NCBI GenBank assembly: GCA_037044905.1 | Contig: JBAOKB010000077.1 | Span: 496,001-560,000, forward strand | Direction: 5' to 3' | Length of the DNA stretch: 64,000 nucleotides | Origin: Hortaea werneckii | Lineage: Eukaryota; Ascomycota; Dothideomycetes; Mycosphaerellales; Teratosphaeriaceae | Shown here: piece by piece, positions 45,439 through 58,600 of the stretch | How positions within the stretch are numbered: the stretch's first letter is position 1 | Layout of the letters: each line of letters starts with the position of its first letter | Translations under genes and position numbers: made by a program | Notes under the pieces: model-generated | What the model saw: only the letters and a program-made list of their open reading frames with translations | Told to the model about the DNA's origin: nothing | Database searches by the model: none

Positions 45439-48400
45439 ATGTCCAGCGTCTACTCACAACACTCCGCCGACCCTCCTGGTCCTTCAGGCGCGACCATGGC
45501 TTCAGAAGATCCCCAGAGGAGCATCGGCGGTTCAGCGCGCTCGACCGGCCGCAGCTCCAGGTCACAAAACGTATGTCGCCCTCAGAAGACTGGTCTAGGG
45601 CGGGTTACACACATGAAAAATGATGCTGACTGCTTTCTAGCCGCAGCAACAGCTGTCTACCATCGAGAAATCCGTCACCCACCTCCTGGTCGCGACGAAG
45701 CAGCTGCTGGAAACGCTGACCATGTGGTCCCGCGGGTCTGCGTCCGAAAGCGAAGTGTCTGATGTCTATGTACGATTGGGCTATGAGTTCAACATAGCAT
45801 GTCGCGCATTCAACGCGATCGGCGTCGAGACATCGGATTTGGGCCCAGTGCCGGACCTACTGCGAGCTATATTGGAAGACACCCTTAGTCAGGAGGCCAG
45901 CCAGGCGAGCTTGGACAAGTATCTGCCACGGATACGAGACATCATAATCAATTTGCTACACGGTCTGAAGAAGAAGCAGCAGAGGCTCAGGCAGAGACAC
46001 GCAAGTGGGGAGGGAAGCAGTAGACCACCGAGGCAAGCGAGCACTGCGAGTTCCACGAGTGTGGAGTCTAGCTTGACGCAGCAGCTAGCAGAGGTGCCGA
46101 ACAGACAAACTAGCGGTAGATCGTTTGCAGAGAGAGCAGCAGGAGGAGATTTGGGAGGACCGGACTTGCCGCCGAGAACCACCAGCGCTCCTACAGGAAA
46201 ATCGTCACCGAGGAGACAGCAAAACCTCAGTCCGTCGCGTAGCATGCACGATACACCGAGCCGAGAGGCATTTCCATCCGATGCTAGGATGTCAGCCTCG
46301 AACAACGTTCTGCAGAACACACCGGTTATTGCGCCGTATCCTGAGTCCGAGACAATGCCTGGAAACCGAGGGTATGAGGCAGAACAGCCATCTCCGTCAC
46401 CAGAGCCACCCAGGCCACCACCGAAGCAGAACGATGCGCTTGCAGCGCTCTCCAGAGGAGGGGACTTAGAGCGAAGGGCTTCAAGACGATTTTCGGCGTA
46501 TCAGATTCAAAAACATCTTGGCTCGACAATGAACGGCATAGCAGCCATACCGCCAGCTCAGCATTCCCCATTCCGAATAGAGGTCGAGACGTACGTGAGT
46601 CCATGAGTGCGGTGAGATCAAGAGGGAGCACTCTGAGTAGCCGAACCAAGCCACGCCATGAAAGAATGGTAAGCTATGAGCCTTCTCCAAATCGACAGAA
46701 CGAGGCACGCAGTGTCTCTGAAGAACCCTCTTCTCAGGCTGAGCAGTTGCCTCCGCCACCGAAGCCGGCCGCACAGGAGCAGATGGACAGCCCGACAGCT
46801 AAAACACCTGAAGACAAGCTCGGCGAGTATCCCTTCCCTCGTGATGAGCAGGAGAAGCCCAGCGCAACCCTCAATGGTCCTATCGAGGATCACTTCGCCT
46901 CTGGTGAGGGGCAAGTGGAACCAAAAGCCGACAAGGAGGATTTGCCAATGCGCAAGGTCTCTCGACAAGCCATATACCACACGCCGCCCTCGTCGCAATA
47001 TGGGCCCGAAAGCTCACCACAACAAGGAAAAGAGCTCACTCTTTTCCTGCAATACAAAAGCAAGATCAAAAAATTTGTATTGCCTGATGGTGGCGATCTG
47101 AGTATTCCGAGACTACAGCTGGCCTTTATCGAGAAATTTGCTTGGAACACGCAAAACAATGGAGTCGACTTGCCCGAAATATACATTCAGGACCCGGTCT
47201 CTGGAGTACGGCACGAGCTTGAAGATCTTAACGATATTAAGGAACGTTCAGTGCTCGTTTTGAACATCGAAGCGCTGGATGAGGTGAAGCGGCACATCGA
47301 CGATGGTATTGGCGGCTTACACCGTATTGTCGAGGGCATCAAATCTGGGCTCGAGGATCAGCAGTCGGCTCTCCAGTTGGTTTCCAACCAGCAGCAGGAG
47401 ACTGCAAGAGAGCTTGCTGGCATGTCCGTTCCCTCTTCTGGCACATCAGGCTCTCGATCAGTATCAGGCACCGCTAAGAACGTACAAATCAAAGATCCAG
47501 ATGGCCAGCTTCATGAGGTTCAGTCACTGCGTCGCGATATTGCAGTCGTACGACAGACTTACAACTCATTCGTTTCGGATATCAACGCTAGTATGGCGAC
47601 GATTAAGACAAAAGCAGCCGGTGTTAAGAAGGTTGCAGCTGACACTCAAGTGCCCGAAGATGGACACCGACTCTGGACGCTCGTATGTCAACAAGGGCAA
47701 GAAGCAGCTCTCCGAAGACAGTGAGAAGATTGTGAATCGTGTCGATGATCTCCAAGATCTTGTCGAGGATTTGCGCAAAGACGTCGTCACCCGTGGTGTC
47801 CGACCATTACCAAGACAGCTCGAAGGCGTCAGCAAGGACATCAGTCTCGCCACTTCTGAGCTCAAGAAGATGCAGGAGTACCTTAAGCGCGAGAAGCCGG
47901 TGTGGACAAAGATCTGGGAGAAAGAACTACAGGTTGTCTGCGATGATCGGGATCTCCTCACCATGCAAGAAGAGCTAGCTACGGACTTGGAAGATGATCT
48001 GGAGAAGGCAGCTGCAACGTTTGCTCTTGTTGAGCAGGCGACCAAGCAGCAGAACATCAAAAATGATGAACAGCAGGGTAACAGGATTCCCAGTCGGACC
48101 ATGCTCAACCCCCTGGCAATGGATCGAGGTGCGGATCCACACAAAGCAAAGGACAGCGTGCTTGGCGAAGTCCGTGCCCTCGAGCCAAACCACGAGAACC
48201 GTTTGGAAGCCATCGAGCGGGCAGAGAAGGCACGGCGTCGCGAATTAGAGACGAGGAAGGTCGGCGAGTTCCAACGCGAACTGGGCAACTTTGTTGACGA
48301 AGGGAAGCTAAAAAAGACCGGTGGTCATGAAGAAGTCGAGCGGATGCGACAAGTCCGAGAAGAAAGGGCCAGGAAAGAGTTCAGCGAGAGGCAAAGGGAG

Positions 48401-48693
48401 AGGTTACGGATGAAGGCCGAAAAGGACGCTGCGGCGGCGCAGGCTCCGCCCGAGCCCGAAGCACCTGCAGAGCAGAACGGAGACCAGCCTGCACCAGAGG
48501 GCTCGCCTCCTGAAGCTGCTACTCCGGCGGAAGCCACTCCAGACGCTACACCCGACACTGGAAGCCAAGACGCGGAATCCGGTAAGTCGCTCGAAGTGCC
48601 CGCGACTGAAGATGGGAGGCGAGCAGTCCCGAACCGGAGTTTGTGGAGGCAAAGGAGGATGTTAATACGCCGTCAACGGAGTCTGGGCCTTAG
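45439..48693 (+). CDS. BUD6: Bud6/Aip3 actin-interacting polarity factor (frame breaks)
   Basis: Formin-activating, actin-monomer-binding protein at the polarisome and hyphal tip. Exon 1 (45439-45570) and an intron 45571-45640 (GTATGT, CTAG) lead to the N-terminal helical domain: LSTIEKSVTHLLVATKQLLETLTMWSRG and VSDVYVRLGYEFNIACRAF. A Ser/Pro/Arg-rich linker follows, then the AIP3 domain (LTLFLQYKSKIKKFVLPDGG, IPRLQLAFIEKFAW, HRIVEGIKSGLEDQQ) and a long coiled coil (VDDLQDLVEDLRKDVV, LEAIERAEKARRREL). A base is missing at CCCC 46566-46569 and extra at CCC 47653-47655. Near 48630 another missing G would give PEFVEAKEDVNTPSTESGP and a TAG at 48691-48693 (1061 residues). Without it the frame runs to 48862 with a tail of unlike composition. 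The C-terminus is uncertain. Confidence 0.9.
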
Positions 48694-49039
48694 GACGACC
48701 TCCCTCCGTCGATGGAAGATAGTCCAGGGAGTTCGATACGGGACTCTGAATCTCACATTATGGCATCCATCTCTGGTGGCCCGGACGGGGTTAGATATAG
48801 ATGTAGTGTGTAATCAGCCCCCTTTGGCTCCAACTTTGGAGACTCTGAGTCTTGACTCTTGATTGCGAATTACCTGATCATTTTTCATCAAAGTCTTGTG
48901 CCTTAGCAAAGGAGAGTGAGATATGGGAATAGAGCGTCTTGGAAAGCAGCGCTTGATTTCGATGTGAAGGCGTTAGCCATGTTGAAAAACTCAAAATCAT
49001 CAATCCATCCAAAGGGTCATTCTTCTGTGTCCACAGAGC

Positions 49040-51544
49040 TCATCTGTGCCCAAACAAAGCCATCTCGTCCTCCTCATCCCCATCATCCTGCTCATCAGCC
49101 ATCTCCGTGTCGGAGACCTCACTCTCACTACTACTCGTCTCGTCATCATCGTCATCATCCTGTCGAACCGCATGAACGCTATCATCCGTATCATCATCCT
49201 CATCCTCCATCATCATCATCACCAGACAAAACCACCCCATCCGACGACCCCGCCCAGAACCCCCTCGCATTCCCCTCCTCGTCCGTCTCCGACGCCCTCC
49301 GCATAGCCGACGAAGCATCCGCAGTGGGATCGCTCCGGATGCTCGTAGGCGAAAAACTCCGCATCGGATTCCCACTCCTCCTCCGCTGCCGCCGCTGAAA
49401 GCCCGCCTCCCCTTCCTCCCCTCCTCCTCCTCCTCCTCATTCATGTCCAGTCCCTGCAGGTAATACCGCATAGGCGACAGACTCCGACTCACGGCATCCA
49501 GCATCTCGGCCGGCGAGAACCGCGGGAGCTCCAGGTTCGGCATGTGGCGGACGTGGGGGAGGTTGGGCAGGTTGGCCAGGTTCGGCATGCGCGGCAGACG
49601 CGGCACTTCGGGGAGGTTGGCGAGGGTTGGGATACTCGGGGCGGAGAACCGGGGTACGCTGAAACTGGGTCGGCGTTGCGAGTCCTCTTGTACGAAGTAC
49701 CGGCCCCGTGGGACTGGGCGCCGCCGGCTCGCCTTTCTGGGTCGGTCGGAGGGATTTCGATGGGGACTTGGGCTGGCGAGTGTGGGACTTCCAGTGTGCT
49801 GTTGACGGAGAGGGTTCGGTCTGGTCCGATGCCGGCGGCGCGGAGGACGGAGTCGCCGGTGAAATCGTGTTGGCGGTGATGATGCTGTTGTTGTCTTATC
49901 AGGCGCTCGGCTTCCGTTTCTTGCACCGCGGTCGGTGGCATCTGGTTCGTGTTGTAGCTATCGCAGACCTGGCACTTCAGGCCGAGCCAGTGGAAGGGCG
50001 TCCAGCTTCGTCGTCCGCAGTCGTTGCATCCTGCATACACCTCGCGAGGTCTCCGCGGCGCCGTTTGGTCATGACCATGGTCCTGTTCGTTGTGGGATGC
50101 GTCTTCGATGTGCGGCATGAGCCCTTCGAGCTCGCTATCGTCCTCCGGCATAGGCTGTGCGCGGATCTCGTCATCCAGTTTTCGCCATTGCAGCTCCATA
50201 TTGACAGCACTTTTGCTGCAGACTGGACACTTATACGTGACGGCCATAAGGTCTTTGTAGCATTCACCGTGCATGTAGTGTCCGCAAGGCAGGCTGACGA
50301 CAGGTGTCGGTGATTCGAACAGGTAGACCAAGCACAACGGACAATTGCCTTCCGTTGCGCGTTCCACGCAAGGATGTGAGGCTGAGGTTGAGATGGATAT
50401 GCACACATTGCATCTCCTGCAATGCACGTAATCTTTACCAAGTCCTTCTCCAACGCGACATATCCCACAGTCATCACAGTGATAGATGCGCTTGTTGCTG
50501 TCATTGTCCCATAGCTTGCATTTGGGGCAATAATACCAGGCTGCATATTCCTCGCAATTGATGCACGTCTCTCCAGCCGGCTGTGGTGTTTTACAAAGCA
50601 TGCATAGCATATTCCGCGTTTTCTTCCGATTGAGCTGGTGTGGAAAAGGAAGATCTGTGGCCTGGTCGTGGCAATGCCGGCAAGAGAACCATCGCTTGCA
50701 GTCGAAACACTGCACCTTGACATTTCGCTTGTAATGCGCACACCCTAGTAGCGGGGAGAGGTCGTCTTCTGGGCGGCCTTCATCGTCACCGTTAATATCG
50801 TTCGGGTAGACAGGCAAGGGACTATAGGTAGGTTCGAGGTCTCCAGGACGTATGTTGTACGGGTTTGCGGGATCCTTGGGTGGAGCAAGATCAGGAGCTT
50901 GGGGCAGCGAGTCAATCTCGTGGGCAGGGGCATTGGTATGGTGAGCTCGGTGTGCCAGGTAATCCTGCGTCATCAACGAATGCATCTTACGGGCCTTGTC
51001 CTCGGTAGATATCGCTAGACTACGAATCTCGTGCAGCTTCTCCCGCAGCGTCCGCATGCCGTCGTCGTCCGGCAGAGCTCTGTCTACCTTGCCACCACTG
51101 TTCGTGCCATTCTGCACCTCTTCACCTCTTGAGGCTGCCATGTCCGCGCTGTCAGGCACTCGTCCCGTATGTGCTCCTGTCCGCCCAGCCGAGCTGTCCG
51201 CAGCACTTTGAGCGTTGTCTTCAAAACTTCGCGTCGAGCCGCTCGATAGACTATCTGCGGTCTCTCGTGCCGGATTGCTGCTTGTGCGGTCGTCTGGAAT
51301 GGAGATCCAGGGCCGGTGCGAGGAGTAGGAGGCAGGGCGGGGTGCTCGTCTTCTAGAGCCGGATGGCGAGGGCGGGCGGTGGCGACGATCGGCTAGCTCG
51401 TAAAATGCATTTCCGTCATCCCTTTCTTCCACAGGCGATTCGGTGGTATAGTTGAGGTCTGAGAAAGACGTCCCGTGATCACGCTGCTGCTGTTGTCGCT
51501 GCCGCCGCTGCTCCGTGGACGGCGGCACATTCTCGGCGAAGCAT
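49040..51544 (-). CDS. CHY/CTCHY/RING-H2 zinc-finger E3 ligase (Pirh2-like), frame breaks
   Basis: Predicted ubiquitin ligase. Order: Arg/Ser-rich N-terminus; CHY zinc finger (LLGCAHYKRNVKVQCFDCKRWFSCRHCHDQ...); CTCHY region (YHCDDCGICRVG, HCRRCNVC); RING-H2 (CPLCLVYLFES...CGHYMHGEC...CPVC); a zinc ribbon (CNDCGRRSWTPFHWLGLKCQVCD); a Leu/Pro/Asn repeat (RLPRMPNLANLPNLPHVRHM); and a very acidic tail ending ALFGHR. One base is missing at plus GGG 49667-49669 and near CC 49377-49378; one is extra near 49204-49208. The open frame begins with GTG at 51528 and no in-frame ATG precedes it; the ATG at 51544 would serve if one C is extra at 51535-51536. Corrected length is about 830 residues. The N-terminus and acidic tail joins are uncertain. 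Confidence 0.86.
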
Positions 51545-52115
51545 GTGAAAGTGCCCTCCTACGTCATTTGCATGTGCAACACACTGCACGGCCTTGTGGT
51601 CCTTTTGGACGAGGATGGATAGCCAGATTGGAAACAAAGGGTAGGCTCGTGACCGGAGAAGAGCACTCCTCCACAGCCGTTGATCAGATATCAGTTAATA
51701 GTACCAGACAGCAGGGAATGGGCAGTTGAGGTCAGGCCTCGTCCAGTAGGTATTCGCCACTGCTAGCGCCACATGCCAGGTTTTCGCGAGTTGATCATCC
51801 ACACCGTACACGCCACCTCATCACGTCCTTCACGGCCGAAAGCGAAACGACATGACACCAAGTGACGATTTGCCACGCAAGAGATGGTCCGCACTTGAAC
51901 TAACGGTTTCCGCAATTACAACTTGCTATATCACAAACGCCTCCCACCTTATGCTGCCTTTTCAAGCCACAACCCTGTCGTCAATAAACAAAACGCTTGA
52001 TGGGTATCTCGTAACACATCCAAAGAGCCTTTCCAGTCATACTCCATTCATAGCCGTTAGCAGGCTGTGTCCATGTTCTGTCTTCCACCATGCTATCATG
52101 AGCGCTTCTCGGCCA
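51545..52115. other. E3 ligase promoter and RasGEF 3' flank
   Basis: About 570 bp with no gene supported. Confidence 0.55.
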
Positions 52116-55100
52116 TTACTGGTGGCCCGGCACTTCTGGCGCCTTGAAGCCAAAGGTATTGCTTCTCAAGAAGCTCTCGAATCTTTCTTTGCCGCTTGCT
52201 GTCCTGGGCCTTTCCTCGACAGATGGTCCATCGCTGTCTTTCCGCGCCTCTGCCATCCTCGGCGGTCTTTCTTGCTTTGGCTCAACCCACAAGCTACGTC
52301 TGTGGAGATGCGTGACCATCTCTTCCTGTGTATCCCGCATCTTTTGAAGGCATCGGTCTATCCAGTCTTGCATCTCGTGAATTGGCTGTAGCCTGAACGG
52401 CACTTGAAATCGCTGCAGATGGCTAACAACTTTGGCCATGCGGACGTACTTGTCGAAATTGATCACTTTACACGGCTGGCCCAAAGCCGCTCCCGGCAAG
52501 TCTCTCGTCTTCGGATTTCCAACATCCAGAAAGGTCAAATCCGTCAGATAGATACCCAGGAAGGGAATGCAAGGAACGACAGGATCTTCCAGCCTCTTCC
52601 GAAGTGATGCGTGGTTCTTCTGGATGTCGATAACGGCGTTGAGCTCCTCAAGGCGACTCTTACCTTCTTGGGTATCTGCTCCCAGGTACGTCTGAGGCGT
52701 TGCACCACTGAAGAGTTTAAGGTGCACATGATCGCCATTAGTGAGTCGTAGTTGCTGAGCTCTAGGCATGCACCCGCTACCTTCACCCAATGTTTGATCA
52801 CCGTTGAGCGCTTCTTTGCATCATCCGGCTCCAGCACGCTGTCCGCGACAAGGTGCGCAAGATCATTATTGAGACCACACATGTTGCGCACATTCTGGGC
52901 AACATTAGTCGTTTTCTTGTTCCATTCTAAACTCAAAAGCTCTTCAGGCAGGATGTCGCGGAAAACGGCAGACGCTATGAGCGTAATCTGGCGTGCTAAT
53001 TCGACCGCGTCGAAGTCGGTAACGCTGCACTTGGTCTCGCCTGAAGATGCTGCGCGGAGCGTTTGCATCTGGCTTTTGTTCATTATTGGCTCTGGTGTTC
53101 CCTTCCCAGATTGTACTGTAAGCCCAACTGACAGACTCGTCTTGCCAACGCCAGAAACGAGAGGTCCGTTGATAGTGCCAGTATGGTAGCCCGCCGCCAA
53201 CTTCCTTACCAACTCAGCAAGTCGCTCACCGGCCGGCGGCAGATGTGGTTTCAACCGATGCAATGCGAAGTACCGGATCTCGCCAAGTGCGTCCTTGTCC
53301 GCCTCCGGATTCCAGTACGTTTCTAACCAGCCTTTGAATATGTTGTAGATGCGAAGTCTAGCAGGAGTTCCAACTTCCTTGCTGTCGCCAATGTAATCAA
53401 AGCGCGAAATCAAAGTCTGGGCCAATTCTCTTGGGGTGGTGAACATGCGAAACGTGATGTAAAATGCAGTGACAAATTGGGCATCTGGGGCCGTATCGTG
53501 CGTGGTGAGCTTTTCAACAAGAGCTGGCAGACTGCCTCCCGTAACTTGACCATCTTTGTTGAGGACCAGTTCATTTGCATAAGTTTTGTGCAAGAGCTGT
53601 GCTTCAGTCTCTTCCTCTGCATCGGACCTTATGCTGGAGATGCTGTTGAAGCTGCTCAGAAGTGTAGGATCTGTGGAAGTGTGATCCAGCACGCGTTCCG
53701 GCGATGTCGCTCTCGTCGAATTTTGTGAAATAGTACTCCCACCCGAGTCCCTATTACTGCTGCGACATGTTTCGGCAGAGCCGGAAAGAGAGATGCCGAC
53801 ATTGTCCGGCTGGCCGCCATCAGTTGCACGAGACAACCGTTTACTCCGAAGCACTGTGCCGCTTATCGCAGGTTGCTGATGGTGTTGAGACTCGGGCTCT
53901 TCTCGTGGTGCGGGTGGAAGAGATTTGTGCTTGTTAGCCGCTTGGGCCGTTGCTGCGCTGTCGACGTTCTGACGGCTGCCTGCTGCAAAAGTCGCGGCAT
54001 TTGGTTCGTCCTGCACAGCCGGTATCGATTGCACTGGTCCTCCTGGAAGATTCTCCTGGGTTCTGGCTGTGTTCCCGGACGGGGTTTCGCTTGGGTTTAC
54101 TTCCTTCACACTCTTCGAAGCACCGCCTTTGGAGAGAACAGATCATGCGAAATCAGTGGCAGCTGCCCAAAATCGAAGTCGCCGATTTTTTCGATCAAGC
54201 TGCGGGTCTTTGCAACACAGTCCCCGGACGAACGTATCAAACTCGTACCGACAGTAATGAGATGGGTACTTTGGTCAGGCATCATCAAGAGCTCTCCATC
54301 CTCCTGGTCAGAGTGGGTAAAGACGTCTTTGGTTGCGCTCACTAAATCGTTCAACTTGGATTGAAAATCCCGGCGAGCTTGTCGGACCTGCACCGAACGC
54401 TGAGAATCGCGATGGTAGACAGCGTCCACTACCACGAGCATGCCTTCGCATGCCTTCACAAGCCTTTCAATGGTTTCCACAAATTCCAAAGAGGGCCTTG
54501 CGTGCAAGTGGTGACCAATGAAAGCTCCAATGGTGCTTATGCACGCATCATGCGCATGAGCGAGTTGCTCTGAAGCCAGACCTCGTGGAGGGCTGCGCTC
54601 AGCCTCCACTAGTGATAATCGATGTGCCAAGGAACTTTTTCGATGTCTTGACACCGGAAGAGCAGATTGTGAAGTATCTGCAGCGCCCACTGTCCTTTCT
54701 GCTCCTCCAGTGGTATCAGCACCGGCCTGCTCATCGACGTTTGGTGTGAAAAATTTGCCGAGTCAATCGGATGCTTGTGGCTTCCTAGCTTCGAGACATG
54801 CGTATCGATTCTCAGCCTTTCGACGTCCGAAGGGGGTGTAAGAGGTCCCGCTGAAAAGGTCCGACTGGGTGCTGTCAAGCGATCTTCAGCCGTCTCTTTT
54901 GACCACACATCGACAAAGCTCACTGCTCTGGTGATCACCTTAAACGCCTTCGCCATAAGATCCTCGATAAGATAATGAATGACCTCGCCCGCGAACGGCT
55001 CACTGATTGTGTCTTGTAGACTTTTAGCAATCTGAACCAGGCCTGAGAGATCGGCAAGGAGGCCCTTGCGCATGCGTCGGATCCCGATGTGTTGCTGTAC

Positions 55101-55679
55101 CAAATAGGTGTCTCGATGCAGACAGTCTGCGTGCTCCAAGAGGTATCGTACGCCTGCTATCAAGCCACGAATATAATCCTGCCGCACAAAATGGGACAGA
55201 TTGGCATCCTCGTTCGCCCCGAGGATATCCCAGAATTGAGTCATACCGTTGAGAAGATCGCGAAGATATGGGTGGTCGTAGGCCTCGCAATAATTAGTTG
55301 GCAGCCATCCACGCTCTCCAGTCGCGAGTACCGTGCCATCGGCCCATCCATTCTCGTGCACTGAATGGACTAGTATGATGTCTCCAGGCTTGATGACGAC
55401 GGTCGTGGTTAGAGGATCATCGCTTTCGCCTCCGCAAAATGTCGTAGACGGGTCGAAGTGGTACAGCGCTCTCAGGTAATTGTAGAATCGTGTTTGCTCA
55501 GCGACGGTGTCTTCGGTATAGTGTGGGTTGGTCGGTGTTTCCGGTGGCGTCATCTGTACCTGAAAGGCAAAGCCAGAGAAAGGCGTTTTGAGGTCAGAAG
55601 GCCGGGATTCGTCGATGTTCCGCGCTGCGCTGTGTCCTGAGGATGCAGCAGCAGCAGCAAGAGAGAGTTGGTGATTCAT
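52116..55679 (-). CDS. CDC25: Ras guanine-nucleotide exchange factor with SH3 domain (Cdc25 type), three frame breaks
   Basis: Activates Ras by exchanging GDP for GTP at the membrane, upstream of cAMP or MAPK signalling. SH3 domain near residues 65-135 (RALYHFDPSTTFCGG, ILVHSVHENGWADGTVLATGERGWLP). A conserved helical region follows (LLNGMTQFWDILGANEDANL). Then the RasGEF N-terminal module (FVTAFYITFRMFTTPRELAQTLISRF) and the catalytic CDC25 domain (VELARQITLIASAVFRDILPEELL, IKHWVKVAGACLELSNYDSLMAI, PCIPFLGIYLTDLTFLDVGNP). One base is missing at plus CC 54704-54705, GG 54131-54132 and CC 52663-52664. Restoring them gives 1188 residues and the expected KSRLEELNAVIDIQKNHASLR join. The GTAAGA at the last break looks like a splice donor, but no intron is needed. 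The CDC25 symbol rests on domain order only. Confidence 0.92.
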
Positions 55680-58600
55680 ATTGCCACTTGCGCGTCAAGT
55701 GACACCAGGATTGATCACTTGTCAATTGGCGGTTCCATCGAGAGACCGGGCTTAAGTCCGCGCAGTGTCACGCCACAAGAGTGTGGTGGGCGGCTTCGAA
55801 AGGGCTGTAAGGGTGACGGTCAGTCCGCATGTTATGATGCTTGAGGAATGTACTTTGCAGACCTGGCCACAAGCAGGCTGCCGCGGGCAGCAAGGACGGA
55901 ACTGACCTTGGAGACTGTCGGGAAGAAGTTGTTTGGGCACTGCTGTTCGAATTATGGCGCCGAGCTCAAGGTCCAAAACGAATGGTCGTCGATTTGGTGA
56001 GGAGTGTCGTGGCAGATGACGGGTTCCTATGTGTTGATCCGCTCGGGACCAATGCGATAATGCAAAGCGACGCTGCCGGGTGCAGCTGACAGTATGGAGT
56101 AAGGCAATGAATGTCGTGTACGGTAATGGCAATCGCCGCAGCGTACAGTCTGCAAACGAGGGTCCCAAGTCGCGAAAGATGTGTTGCATGCACTGAGTTT
56201 GCCGCCGCACTGGCATGTTGGATCTGGTTGTGTCCAGAACCAAGCAAGGGTCGCGCCTTCCTCCGCACCCTTGGAAGAAAGGAAGTCGCAATGGCAATAG
56301 AGATGTAAGGCGCTCGCTGTACACAGTCGAGACAGTGCACCGGAAAAGTTGATGTTTCTCCTTCACTCTGCTCCCCCGGTCGCTTTTCCTCCCACAACCG
56401 AACGAAAATCGAAATGAGGAGGAGAAGCACCAGCGACAGAGAGAGACGGCAACTTTCGCACACGATGAGTGACCTCGCGGGCGGAGCCAAACGGCGGATC
56501 CGACTTTAGGTTTGTCCCCCGTTATAGGTGAGCATACTGAATTCCGCTAGCAAGAACCGGCCTGGGAAATGCTTCTTGCCTGTTGTGACCAACGCGTAGC
56601 CTTGAGTGCGGTCCATCAGGCCGCCGAGATTGTAGACATGACGCTGTTCGACACCTTGCTCGCTTTTGCATCTGGCCTCTCATCATGCGAGCTCACCTAG
56701 GAGCGCTCGCAGCACTGCTGGCAGCGTGTTCGCCCGACGCGGATGCAATAGTTCCTTCACTTATGACACTATTAGGAAAAGTATACCTTTCTTACCGTTG
56801 CGTACCAGGCTCGGAAATACACTATTCTTGGCATTTTGTATTCACATGCACGTCTTGAAGCCCCTTTCGTCAACGGTATTCGGACACGACTCCCTCGCTG
56901 TGGCGCTTGAGATCATTCAAACGGTCCATCATTTCGCACACCAAGCTTCACAAAGGTGGAGAACCTTAGTCCCCATCGCCTCGGCCCCTTGCTCCTGGCT
57001 CTGCTGGCATTGGTCTACAGAGACCTACCTCCTGCCGGTTCATTGGGTCTATCTCCTCTGAGGGCGCGTGAGCCGCTGGCACATATGCTTACACAGTCGA
57101 GATAGTGCATGGACTGTGGGTGTAGTTCATGAAAGCCGGGCTGCAGAGCCTATACCAAGCGGGACGCATCGCCAAGACTGCTTTTGTGCTTTGGCCAAAT
57201 TGGAGGATCTTCATGTCTGTGCCATCATTATTCGTTCGTCGTTACTACAGAGGCACTACTTTACCAGGCTGCTCTACCTTATTCATAGCAAAACTACTAC
57301 AGTCCTGTACTAGCATTTTATGGCATGGCATGGATTGCTGTCACATTTGCGAGTAACCCTTCCGGCGCCGCTCCCTCGATGCTCGCAGCACCTTCCCTCA
57401 CGGCACGAAGTTAGACTGCGACAGTTGGCGAGCGATCAGTAATGTATTTGGGTTAGACCTTCACCGATCGACGAACTATCCTGTAGCGCACGATACGGAC
57501 ATGGCATTTGCCGCGGTCTGAGCTGTCGGTACCGCGCTACAGTATCATCCATGTGGAAACCACTAGGCTGAGCAACCATGACTGCTGCCAACAATCGCCG
57601 CCCTAGTCCGGCACATTGGCGTGAAGACACGTGAAAATCTTCGCGCAGCTTCAACGCTTTTGCAGTGATGAGCTTTCCATTGTTTCAGAACGTCCACCAG
57701 CGCAGCAGTAGTTGGCACGATATCTGAAAGCTTGGTGCTTGTCCCGCTTTCAGACGCACAGGATTTGCTACCTTCGTCTTCACAGACCGTAACCGATCGT
57801 AGTTTCAGAGCCAGTTCGGATTGGCTGAACATGTCGACTGAAGGGCGAGGCACTCGGCTCACGAACGAAGTGTGATTGTGGCGCGCCAAGATTCTCAATA
57901 TCTCGAAGTCCTTGCCTCAACCAGGCTTGTACATGCTGGACAGCTTCCGGACTGTGACGCCGATGGTGTAAATGCGATTTCCATGCGCGATTGAACCTGA
58001 AGCTTATGCGGATCACAAATCTCCGGCGCGAGATTCCTGCCAGACCTTCTTGAATCACCTTCTCGAATCGGATCTATGGAATACCATCTGCCAGGCGAGT
58101 AAAAGCCGGGTACACATCAGGACAAGGTTGTGATCTTTGTCGCTTGGTGGTCTTTCACTACGAAGGATCAAAAGCACATTGCGGTCATCAGCAACGCATG
58201 CGGACTGGCATGCAGGAAAACGTGACATGGATCAGCCACTCGGCATTTCTGTTAAACATCGCGGTCATACAGCCCTTCACATTCCAAAGCGGTAGGCAGC
58301 GAGAACTCGAGTAGCTCGCATCAGGAAGTGGATGCTTTCTGAGGTTAATCACACCGCTCAGATGAGCCGCGCCGGGAAACCCCTTCATTTTCTGCGCTGA
58401 CAACACGTAGTGATTAACACGGGGCCTGGTCTATTGAGATAACAGCGTTTCACATCACGTAAGATCGTTGTGCACAGATTCCATTGGCTCCTCCCGGATA
58501 GTACCGACATGCATAGTACTGACATGCTGAGCTTGCTTCCACGACTGTGATTCACGAGGGTCACGAGACAAAGACAGCAGTTTCCCGAATGACCCGACAG

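Noticed and set aside
45439..45762. Standalone 107-residue protein at the BUD6 5' end
   Set aside because: It reads through a clear intron (45571-45640); splicing joins it to the conserved Bud6 N-terminal domain.
7591..54705. Programmed ribosomal frameshifting as a general explanation
   Set aside because: Both +1 and -1 events, no shared slippery sequence or downstream structure, and up to four per gene; sequence error is simpler.
55752..56490. Two overlapping minus-strand frames (204 and 174 codons) upstream of the RasGEF
   Set aside because: Basic, Cys/His-rich, motif-free translations that overlap each other; more likely promoter or leader.
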